Source: Cylicocyclus nassatus
Lineage: Eukaryota > Nematoda > Chromadorea > Rhabditida > Strongylidae
Assembly (NCBI GenBank): GCA_958299035.1
Contig: CATQJL010000316.1
Span: 4,242,674 to 4,306,673, forward strand
DNA: 64,000 bases
Reading direction: 5' to 3'
The notes under the pieces are model-generated. The model saw only the letters and a program-made list of their open reading frames with translations. It had not been told where the DNA came from and searched no databases. The translations under genes and the position numbers were made by a program. This document shows positions 45,701 to 57,700 of this stretch, piece by piece (positions within the stretch are counted from its first letter, which is position 1; each line of letters begins with the position of its first letter).

Positions 45701-48700
45701 GACTTGAATATGTTCGGTCTCAGCGCTGAGGGTGGTTGTCAGCCCTGCAGCCTCCTCCTGCGCAGCCTGCATCTTCTTCTCCACAACAAATGTCCTAGCC
45801 AACTTCTGGGTAACTTCCTCCTGCTCGACTTGGCTCTTCGGGGCTTCAATTCTTGCCAAGGACAGTGTGTGCGTCTGCTGTTCGCTGCCATACTCCCTGG
45901 CTTCGCCTCGTTGCTGCTCTTGCTGGCTGTACGACTTCTCACCTACAACAGCAGCAGATTGCGATGGTTGTGCTAGCACTACGAGCTGCTGCTCTTCGCT
46001 AATTTCTAGGTGTCGCAACTCGCTCGCTTCTACTCTATCGCCTACGGTTTTCGAGGTGTCGCCGGTGGGGTTCATACTAAATTCGCAGGTCGCTTCGGCA
46101 ACAACCTCAGCAGCAGCTACTACGTCTCTAATCGTTCGTTCCATCTCCATCGCACGGCTTTTCAGGGTCGTCTCAGCAACTACTTCGCTTTCGGCAGTTC
46201 TAACTATGGCAGCAGCAGCTTCATCTTTGCTTTCTTGTAATTTGAGCGCATTTTCCGTTTTTGCTACGTCTATAAGGAGTTTACTATCGGCTGCGGTTTG
46301 TTCTTGTTTTGTCCTATCTACTCCTAGCTCTATTTCATGTTCTTCGGTTGCCTTTACTTTAGCCTCCTCAACAATTTCTTGCTTTTGTTTATTTACGTAT
46401 TGTAAAGCTTGCGTGTCTTCTGCCCTTGCAAGCATTGCACTTTGGTCAGCAAACTCTTCCTGTGCAGCGTTCATACTTTCGCCAACACGAATTGTGCTAG
46501 CTGTCCTGATGGACATGCTTTTCTCTTCGTACTGTTCCTTTGGCGCTTGGATATTCTGAGCCATAAGGCCTAGAGCCGTTTCTTCTTGAGAGAATTCTCT
46601 GAATCCACCGCTGACATTCGCAGACATCTTTTCAGCGAGTTCTTTTCCTACTACAGTTTCGGAGTCAGGTTTTGTCATTTTCTCAGTGGTTGATTCTACT
46701 TCTATGGCGTAGCTTCTTGAGATGTCTGTCTTCTGCTTTTCGGCTACAGCACTCTCAACTCCAGCTTTGATATCCTTGATCTTCTCTTCAGTAGCAGCAA
46801 CCTCTTCTTGGGCTGCAGCCTTTGTAGACAGCAATCCGCTCTCAACTGATCTCTCCTTTTCTTTGAGGGTGAAAGTGGCCTCAGCTCCAGATGGTGTACT
46901 CCACAAGCCTTGCACTGCTTCTTCTCTGCTTTCCTGGACTTTTGTTGAAGTTTCAGTTACATTTTTGGCTTTCAGTCGAACATCAGAAAATCCTAGTAGA
47001 TCTGCTTCGGTAAGCTCGACTATTTGGTTTGCTGTCGTATCTTCGATGGCCTTGGTAGAACAAACTTCTTTTTCTACAACAGTTTCCTTGAGCTCTTTTG
47101 TTGACTCCAAACTTGCTTCGTTCTTCTGTAGGGAAAGTTGTTTTTCCCTAGTTTCCTCTTCCGCAGCTGTCATTCTCTGTTCGAGTTCTAGCTTCCTACT
47201 ATCACCAAACTTCACAGAAACGCTATCAAACTGCTCAGGCTTAGGCTGAATAGATCCCAGAACAGCAACAACTTCAGCTTGTTCTTTGACGAACTCCTTG
47301 GCTGATCCACTCGACGACACCAGCAAGGTGTCCTTTTCTGTGGTAACGGCGATTTCGCCCATTGCACAACGTTGGTAGCTAGTAGTGACATCAAGCTGTT
47401 CAATGGTAAAGCCCCTCTTCTCTTGCTCTTTCATTTCTTGCGGTAGAACCGAACTTACAGAAATAGCTGGTTGTTTTGATAGATCCACTTCGGACACTAT
47501 TCCGGATTCTTCGATCGCCTTTGTAGACAGAACTGCCTCAGAAGTTTCTAGACTTTTCTCTTGCAACGCTGTCTGAGAGGTCTCGCTTCTGATGTTGGAG
47601 TCCCATATACCGAAAACGGCACTGTCGCTAGTTTCCTTGCTTTTGATCTCTGCTGCTTCTGTAGTTGCCGACGTCAGTGACTTTCCTACTCCATATGAAA
47701 CCGATCCTCTTTTGCGTTGGAATTCTACGCCGGCTTGTTCTTCTGTTGCGGCTGCGGCGATTAGTTGAGTTTCTTCCTTGTTCAACACTAAGTTCTCCAA
47801 CATCGTCGTTTCCACGGTTTCTTCCTTCAGCATGGTCTCGCTCGTTTGGATGTTAGCCTCACTACTGGCAGGCATTGTTATCGTTGCAGAGAGATGAGGT
47901 TTCTGTGCTATTTGGGTGATAGTCTCTGCAGTCTCGGGTCTCTTCGGGATTAAGTGGCCTAAGACTCCACCAACGACAAGTTGTTCTGCGCCAAACTCGT
48001 GCACTGAGGTTTTCTCCGAAGTAGTCGAGACTTCGCTGCGAGTTACGGCTTGGCCAGCGATGGAGTCTTGAAGCTCTAGTCTGATGTCTTGTTGTTCTCG
48101 TTCAATTGAAAATGCTTTACTGGTAGAATCTGCCTTCTCGAGTTTGAGTGTTGAAGATGTCTCGGCCGTACTCATCTCTTTGAAATCTCCAGAAGCTGAT
48201 GCTATTTCCTCCGTTGAAGCATGCAGTGTTTTATACAAGTGCTCTTGGGAACCTAAGCCTCGAGAAGTAGTAGTCTGAGTCTCTTGCTGCTCTCCAGTTT
48301 TCCATATTCCGAAAGCTGCCTCATCGCCGGGTTCGTAGGTCACCTTCTCAGCCACTACCTTTACTTTCTCTTCCACTTCGGTTCCCACATTGTATATCTG
48401 CTCTCTTTGGTAATAGTCCACAGTCTTGATGGTCCTTTCATCTTGTGTCGCTGCTGTCGTCGTCAGCGCTGACTTATCCATTGTCTTTGTGGTTGTCACT
48501 GCATCAGCCGAACCTCTAACATCTCTTCGAAAGATCTCATTCATCTCCAGAATTTCCAGTCTTGGAGCAAGCACGGTCTTTTCTCCCAATAAGCGTCTTT
48601 CTTCAGGGATTGTAGACTCAGCGCCAGCTTCTTGCTCCTGCTTCGGCTGCAGGTACCCGCATGAGCCCAGGATGTCCGTAGATTCAGCCCCGAACTCGCG

Positions 48701-51700
48701 TGCTGTAGATGTAACTGCCGTTCTGGATATGTCTGGAATAGTTGCGGATTCGTTGGCTTGGTTCATTTGCTTACTTTCAATTATGAATTGCTCGCTCTGC
48801 TTATCTGTGCTAAATTGCTTGCTGTCGCTTTGCTTTTCCGCTGCCTTCACTTGCATTTCGGTGCTTAGTTGTTGTTCTCGTTCCAGATTTTGTTCCATTT
48901 GTGTTATGGTTTCTTTGCTTGCTTGGATTGTACTTTGCATTTGGTCGCGTTCTTTTGCTTTGTCACTTAGAGTAACTTCACTATAAGCGCTATTTTCCGC
49001 TGTTTTCCATAAACTGAGGGCATTTTCTTCGGAAATTTCTCTAGTCTTTACAGTATCTTCCAATACGATGCTTTCTTTTGCTACAAAATCTAGAGCTGCA
49101 CTGTGCTCAGGCACCTTGAGCGCCAAATCAGTGGCAGTATCTTCCGTGGTACTAGCCTGACCAATGAGGGACGTGGTTACGGTGACTGGGATTTTCCTAC
49201 TGGTTGTCACATCCAGAACGTCATCACGAGGCTGTATCAGATCCATCCTGACCTCTGTGTCTTCCTCTCTCATAGCTGATGCTGTTGCCTCTAGAGCTAA
49301 CTTTCTGTCTGTCTCCATGATTTTGCTAGTATCCTCATGCCGAGACAGATCCACCTCAAGTGCTCCTCTTGTAACGGACATCTCAGCTTGAGCTTCTCCC
49401 TGTTCCCTGACGGTTTCCCCTACAATTGAGCGCTCATAATCTCGCAATAGGCCATATGCTTCAGCAAAGACTGCTCTACTTTCAAAGCCACTTGCCAAGC
49501 GTGTCCTTGATTCGAAGAAGAATCTCCTAACCGAAATTCTTTCGATTTCAGTCAAGATCTTGGTAAGAAGTTGTTTAGGCTCTTCTCTTCTGAGCTTCTT
49601 CACCAATTCTGTAGCAGCTTCTGTTGGCTCAAAAGCGTCCAGGGCTACGCTTTCCAGAAGTTTTAGCGTATTCACTAGTTCTACTACCTCCCTTGTTGTT
49701 CTCGTCTCCCACAAGCCGTATACATTCTCATCAGTAAGGGTGCGTATGCTTCTAGATAGAGCAGACTTGATTCGTTCAGGTGCTTCCCTACATGCTTCTT
49801 CTGACGATTCGGGATGTTGCAGATTTACTTCCAGTGCCTTCTCGAGTTCCTCCACAGCAGAAGTGGATAGACTGGTCCCTTGTGCTGTTGCCAGATAAAC
49901 CACTTTGTTAGCGACATCTTCCTCCAAAGCACGACTTAGTGAAACGGACAACTGCTCCATTTCATCTTGTGTAGCCTTGATAGCACAACGCAAGAATAGC
50001 GCTTGCGCCATCTTACGCATGACGGTGGCTTCCTCTGCGCTTACTTGTGGTGGGACAAGATAACCCGAAAAGAAGTCAGTTTGAGTTATTTGAGAGCCGT
50101 ACTCGCTGCCCCACAGGGAGGAAAGGACCCGCTGCCTTTCTGGAATGTTGATTCCGACGCTATCCTGAGCTTCGGTTCGGCCTAAGTTGGCTGTTTGAGT
50201 GATGGCGCTCACTCCTAGTAGCTCTTCTAGGTCTGACCTCATAGCTTCGGGCAGTACGGAGGATACGCTTTCACTTGCTTCTCTAAGTAGCGACGCATCC
50301 ATTCTGGCTTGCACGTTCTCTGGCGCTGTTACATTTGCCACGACCCTTTCTATCGATGCTAGAGTCATCACAAGGGTTGCCAAAGATGTTGTCGGTTGAG
50401 CTGTGCGCCAAAGGGCGAAGGTCGAATGTTCCGTCAATTGCTGTACGTCTTGAGTCAGGACAGTACGGATTTTCTCCACTACTTTTTGTTGAACTTTTTT
50501 GGATTCCACTTTCTGACTTTCTTGCAAAATTGAGATCATTTGGGAAGTAACCCTACTGCTGAGGGTAAGCTTGTTCGTTTCCAGTATCTCCAAAACTTCG
50601 TTGATTTCACGATGCTCTTCATATCTCTTCAGTGCCTTGATTAGCTCCGTTTGTTCTTCATGAGTAGCTTCTATGCTATGGATCAGCTGCAGTCTTCTAC
50701 GTTCAGCCAAACTTATGCTCGTTTCTACATTGACTTGGCTGGACTGCTCTGATGAGCTGGTAGATCTTACTATGACTGATTCCAGAGAGTATAGAGTTAC
50801 CAGAAGCGTGGTCATTAGGCTTGACTCCGGTTGACTCAAGGAAACTTCCCGGGTAACTTCCTCATTTGTGAGCTCACGGATAGTCTCGTTTAGGAATGTC
50901 CGGAAGCTGGTGGCTATGTTTGTGGCTGTTTCTTCTAAGTTGTTAGACCTCGCCTCAAAGTTCTCCACTATGGAAGTCATGCAGTTGATTACTATATGGC
51001 TGAGGGCGACATTTTCCTGGCTGAGGAACTCGATGGTCTTCGAAATGTCCTCATGGTGTTCGTATTTGCGCAGGATCTGGATCAGATGTTGTGTTTCTAC
51101 GGACGAGGCTTTCATAGCATACGATAGATGGAGGCGATGGCTTTCTTGACTTGAACCTGAAGTAGACAATTGAGCTGCGGGTTTTTTCAGAGTGGTCAAT
51201 AAGGTTGCGACGCTGCTGCCGAATCGCTCCCGTATGTAGGCACGATGGGTTTCGGGTAGGGTAACGCTAGCGCCTTCGCAGAGGGCCTTAATCATCTCGG
51301 TCGCGAGTTCGGACTCAGTTTGTTCCGTTATCCTCAAACGTTTCTCAACTGACTCAGCGGCGCTTAGGGCTTTGGCAAGTTGCGTTGTCGAGGTGTTGTC
51401 CATAGAATTCACTACTAGGTAAGTAGTTTCTTCCACGTATTCTTTGACAACTTTACTGACGATTTTGCGTATTGTTTCATTTATAATTTTGCTTGTGGCT
51501 TGTGCTTGCGGTGTTTTTTCCAGTTCTCTAATGGCTGTAATTATTTCTTGAACGACGGTACTGCTGAAGTCTGCCTTTTCTGAGAGAAGGTCTTCTAGAA
51601 TTCTGGATACTTCTGCATCTTCCTCATATTTTCTTAGCATTTGTACCAGTTCCATCCGCTCTTCCGTTGTGGATTTGGTCTTATGCGTGAAGTGAAGCTT

Positions 51701-54700
51701 TTTAGAATATGTAGCAGTACTTTCCACTTCCTCAACTTTCTCTGATGGCCTTTCCAAAACTTGTAAAGCTGTTTCAAGCCGTACACTTTCCTCGCCAATT
51801 TCTTTCGCTGTCATTCCAGCCTTATCCACTAACTTGGAGGGCATGGTCTGCGCAGTCTCTTCCCTTTCTGGAACATTTGCTACGACAGTCTCTAGCACTT
51901 CTTTGCTGGCTCTGAATCGCCGTTCAGCATGGTCCCTACCCTGTATGGGCAAAATCGCTTCTTCAGATGATCTGGATACTGCTGAGAGGTCTAAAGTAGT
52001 AGAGGTCACTGCCTCCTGGCTAGCTTCCATATCCGCTGTCACAGCTTCATGGACTGATAGGACTTTCATTACTTCCGTGGCTGGCATCTGCTCACCTGTA
52101 CTTATCAGGGCAAACGCATTCTCGTCCAGAACTTCTCGCATAATTTTAGAGACTGCGGCTCTCAATGTGTCGGATACAACTTTGGATATTTCCAATGTTT
52201 CTCCATGTTTGGCTATCTCTTTCTCCAACATTGATGTAATGGTATAGACAGCTAGTCCACTCCAGACAACTCGTCCAGATGTAAGTTCTCGCAAAACGCT
52301 CGCCACATGCTCATCCTTTTCATACTTGCTTAGCAGCTGTACTAGTTTTGCTTGTTCTTCCGAAGTGGCTACAACGCTATGTAGCACATGGAGATACTGT
52401 CGCGACTTGCGGACGGATTCTGTCCATTCCTGCTGCTCTTTGGGCCTTTGCAAAACCTGCAGATTTCCTTGCACTTCTGCTGCTTCCTGGCCGTATTCGT
52501 GCACGATTCTTTGCTCTGTACGAGTTTCCACATGCTCGAATCTCCTGATCACTGCTTCCGTGTCCGACATCTTTTCGAAAGTGGACAACAGTGTGTCTAC
52601 GTTAATGCCAAATCTTTGCTGAATATATTCACGATGTTCATCTCTGACTGTTATTTCACGGTCTTCTAGAAGACTGCGCACTAGCTCCAAAGCTATCGAA
52701 GCTTCTTCTTGTTCAGCAGCTCGGAAGTGAGATCCTACGCTTGAGGAATCGCTCAAAGCTTTGGCAAGCTGAGCTGTGGAAGTTGTCTCTGTTGACTGTA
52801 CTATGGTGTAGAGTGTCTCCTCGATGGCTTCTTTGACGGATCTAGTTAGGACCTCACGTACCCGCGAGGTGACGTCGCGGCTAGTGCTTTCTGATTGCAT
52901 ACCTCTACCTAGTTCGGTTACGGTGCTGATTATCTCCTTCACTGAGGATGAGCTCAATTCAATCTTTTCAGTTTTTATTTCCTGAATTATCTTGGCTACT
53001 TCCTTGTCCTCAGAGTGTTTCTCGAGAAGCTTAACAAGCTCCAATATCTCCTCAGAAGTTGCTCTCATAGTTGATGTCACCTTTGCCTGTGGTCTAGTTG
53101 TGCGGACCAACCCGAACTCTTCAGCCTGCGGGGGCGGTTCCTCCAGAGTCTGTAGGGAGGCTCCCACTTCCACCATTTCCTCTCCAAACTCGTTTGCTCT
53201 CCTTGCGAGCCTTTCTTCAGATGATAGTGGACGAGTAACCTCGGTAACTTCCCTGGGAGTGACACCTGCTAGCACTGTGCGAAGCACCTCCCTGCTTATA
53301 ATAAAATCCCGACTTGCGCTGAATTTACTTTTCATTGGGAGAGTGTTCTCTTCTTTGTGCCATTTTCTTACCCCTATATCTATATCGACATCCATCGTTT
53401 CCTCCTTAGGAACCCGAATAGCTGTGCCCAGTGCTTCCAAGGAACTCAAGGCCACAGCTAAATCTGCCGTATTCATTGTTTTCCTGCTCTCTAGCATCGT
53501 GTATGAGCTTTCATTAGCGACTTCCCTTACCGCCTGGGTGAGGGCAGTGCGTAGAGCTTGGGATACTTTCTGTGTGACATCCGAACCTTCAGGAGAGCGA
53601 TTGATCTCGCTCTGGATTGAGGCTATGATGGATCTGGTGGCAACTCCGCTGAAGTTTGTCTTTTCCTTATTGAGTTGGTTAAGTACGGCAGCCACTTGCT
53701 CGTCGGCGCTGTAGCGTTCCAGCAATTTCATCAGTTCAGCATGCTCTTCTGCTGTGGCTTTGGTTCCATGTAGGACCTGAATGTATCGGCGTTGCACCAA
53801 CGATTCCAAAGCTTCTCCAACATTTGGCTGCAGGGGCTGCTCGAGCTTGGTCAGTTGCGCCAGGACTTCTACAGCTTGGTCGCCATATTCCCGAGTAGCA
53901 GCCTGTAGTCTCTGTTTTTCTGTGGAGTCCACAAAGCCCACTGCTGCTTCCTTCGTTTCAGATTTGCTAAATTCGGCCACGAGGGTCTCTATGCTGGCAC
54001 CGAATCTTCCTTCTATGTATTCCCTATGCTGTTTCGGCATTGTCTGCGCCTGTTCCATCGAGATGTATCTCACTAACTCAGTCGCAAGAGAGATTTCACT
54101 CTGTTCTGCTGAACGTAAACGTCTCTCGACTTGCTCCGAAGCTGACAAAGTCGTCGTCAGTGCCGATGTTGACGAATTTTCAGTGAACTGAACCACGACG
54201 TAGGCTGCCTCTTCAATTGCTTCATTGACGGCTTTCGACACAGCTTCGCGGAGAACCTGGCTGATAGTTTGATTTGCATTAGCTGATTGAGCGTAGTTCT
54301 CAAATCCTTTTGCAGATGTGATCATCTCTTGGACCATAGAACTGGTAAACGTAGCTCTGTCCGAAGTCAGTTCTTGAATTATTCTTGAAACTTCTTCGTC
54401 TTCCTCGTACTTCTCTAGCAGTTGTACCAATTGGGCGCTCTCCTCACTAGAAGCCTTCACGCTGTGCATAGCCAGAAGTCCTCGTGGTCTTATCTGCTTG
54501 TACTCAGCCTCATCCAAATCCTCTCCCGCTGATCCTTGCATTCTTTGTAGGGACACTTCGGTCTTAACGGTTTCGCTACCGTATTCTCTCGCTTGAGCTG
54601 TTGCCCTGGTACGCAGCCCTGTCGAGATTGTGCCAGTTGTCCTGCATTCCTCTGCAATATGTTCCAGAATGTTTGTGAGAGTTTGCAGATTGATTGCGAA

Positions 54701-57700
54701 GTCTCTTTGCGTAGCGTCGGTCACTCGCATTGGAAGAGTTGAAGCTCTGCTCTCCACTTCCGAATGAACAAGTTCTACGTCCGACGAAGTCGAGAATTCC
54801 TTAGGCGCTTCAACATCAGCACAAGCCTTGGTCAGCGACGAAAGGGTGACAGCCAACTGAGCCGTGGACATCGCATTTTTCATCTGGAGAATGCTGAAAA
54901 CATTTTCCTCCACAATTTCTCTAACTACTCGAGCGACGGCGCAACGTAGCGCTTCCGATACTCTTTTGCTGACGTCAGCTGCATCACCAGCTTTCTGAAT
55001 CTCATATTCCAGTGATGCCACGATAGATCTTGTCGCCAATCCGCTGAAGACTATCCTCTCCTTTTTGAGATCTTGTAGCACTGTTGCGACGTCTTTCTGA
55101 TCTTCAAATCTGCTAAGCAGTCGGACAAGCTTTTGTTGTTCTTCTTTTGTGGCGCGGACTCCATGAAGGAATTGGAGGTACCTACGCTGTTGCCTGGTGA
55201 TTTCTACTTCGGCCTTTGGATGCTCGCCAACAATTTTCAACTCTCCTTGAACTTGTATGGATTCCTTTCCAAACTCTCTGGCTGAGCCTGTGATCTTGCA
55301 CCTAACCTTGTCTGCTAGCGTTTCCAATAGATCAGCTTCTTGTACATCTTTCGCAAATGCTGCAGTCAACCTCTGCTCCTCAGCTTTGAAGTTTTGGCTC
55401 CAAAAAGCTCTCGAAATGTCTGGAAATGTTCTCGCAACAGCCTCAATGGATGTGCATTCGATATCGGTTTGCATCTGAGTTTCTTCTTCCCTGGCAGCTT
55501 CAAAATTACCCATTAACGACTCCACTGAAGCCAACGTGAGCATCAAACTCGTCTCAGAAGTCCTTTCGGTGCTCTTGATCATAGCGAAAGCATTCTCGTC
55601 CACGGCTTCACGTATGGCCAAACTCAGTACAATCTTGACTGCTTCGGCTACGATCTTTTCGCGCCCTTCTTGTTCAGGCAATTTTTCGATCACATTTTCC
55701 ACAGCTCTGGTCAAAGTTCTCGTTGCAAAACTGCTGAAATGCACTTTTTCCTTGCGCAAGGCTTCCAGAATTTTTCTGATGCTTTCTTCATCTTGGTGAT
55801 GTTCCAATACCTTTTCCAACTGAACCTGCTCCTCTTTCGTAGCTTTGGCAGCGTAGGCCATCTGCAGCAATTGGTATCTTTGCAGAATTTCCTCGGTTGA
55901 TTCGCTTTGCTCACTGGGTTGTGTTATGGTACCTACCGTACCTTGACCGAATGCTGCAGCGTTACCGTATTCTGAGACTGCGGCTTGGACCTGCATCCTT
56001 TGTTCCAAAGGCAATCTTGTGAGAGCTGTTTCTTCTTGGGTTAGTTTGGAGCTTAACTCCGCCAAGGTCTTCTCCAGTTCGATAGAGAACAATCTCTGGG
56101 TGGACTCTGCTATGGCTAGACGTCGTAGATGTAGCACTTCTTCCTTCGCGCTTCTGGCTAAGACAGACTCCACGGACGCAGAATTGAACTCTGCTGCTTT
56201 CATCCTCCCTTCCAGCAAATCTCTGCTGATCAATGGCCAGGAAGATGTAGCGGAGTCTGAGTCAGCAGCACTGACCCATGTTCCAGTGGCTGTTTCTTCA
56301 CTAGCGTAACGTTTGATGACCTCAAGCTGTTCTCGCAATTTCTGAGCGATCGTCGCCGCAATACTCCGCGACTCTGATGGCTTCCTGAAAGCTTCCGAAA
56401 CAGCCGCAGTCAAAGTAGCAACTGCGGCGCTGCTCAAGGTTTCATTTGATCGCAGCACTATCGCCTTGATCATGCTGATCTCAGCACACTCCTCATGGTT
56501 GGAAAGTTCGCTAAGGAGTTCGGCGACTTCCTCTTTGGTTGCTTTGGTATGAATTCCGAGTAGGATTACTCTTCTGATGGGCAGCGTCCGCATCGCCTCT
56601 TCGAAGGCCGGTCGTGGCGCAGAGATGATGGAAGCTAGACTTCCTACCTCTGTAGATACTTTACCAATTTCGTGTACTTTAGCAGTGGCTGAAATTCCGG
56701 TGCTGCTTGGAAGGATTGCTGTTTCGCCAGCTTTCTGGGGTGAGGACACAAATAAAACGTTGCTTTCCCCGACAGAAATCTCGAATTTGCCCTCGGCTTG
56801 CTCAGTTGTAGTGGCAAAAAACCTCTCAGTTCTTTCTGAAGACTCTTGTTCCTGGTTTCTTTGCATTCTATGCTCATTTTCTACCGCACTTTCAGTAGTA
56901 GCTGCCATAGCTTTTGAAGCCGCAGCTGACACTCGACTTTTTTCACAAATAGCACCCGTTGTGTCTTCGCTTTCGCCTGTTTTATAGGAGGAATATGTGG
57001 ATTCTTCGCGAGGAGCATAAGATAACAATGAAATCACTTCCTTTAGCACCTCAGCCAAGGTGGACTGAGTACGAGCTTCAGTTAAATTATCTGTGTGATA
57101 AGCTGTGCTCAACGTCACTGAAGCTTCTCTGCTACTTGGACTGCTTAACGAGACTTGCTCCTTGAGGCCCATTCTTCTGGCCAATTCTGCCGCTATGCGA
57201 CTCTCTTCGCGTATCATTCTGGTCTCTGCTTCGACCACTTCTTCCGAAGAAGCTCTCAACGATGCTTCCCTTTTGAATGTGGGGATCTCACTGACAGAGA
57301 TGGAGACTTGCTCGGATTCGGGAGTGTGCGGGGTGAGAGACGAAATTGAGCCAAGTAGTTCGGCAATTTCATCATTGTAGTGACGGGAAACATGCTCATG
57401 AGTATGTGGGCGTTCTTGGAGGATTTCTGTAAAACCAACAACTTGTTCTGGTTTCCAAAAGAAAAGCTCATTCTGGGTGGATTCTTGGCTGACCGAAGTG
57501 AATGCCAAATCTTGGATTTCTTTTGTACTTCTGATTTCAACCGTCTTTTGCTCACTGTAACTACTTGACTGCAAATCGGAAGTCACTTCACTTCTAGAAG
57601 TGGATCTTTCCTCTCTTTCAAACTCGGACTTGCTGACTTCTTGAGTAGAACTGTCATCCACGCTCCTGCCTCCTTTGAGCTCTTTGGCAATTCTGCGGGC

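Noticed and set aside
45732..46559. 275-codon plus-strand open frame, and many others at 38.5-58 kb
   Set aside because: They lie opposite the giant exon in fixed register with it and have Ser/Cys/Leu-rich compositions expected from the complement of Glu/Lys/Ala codons.
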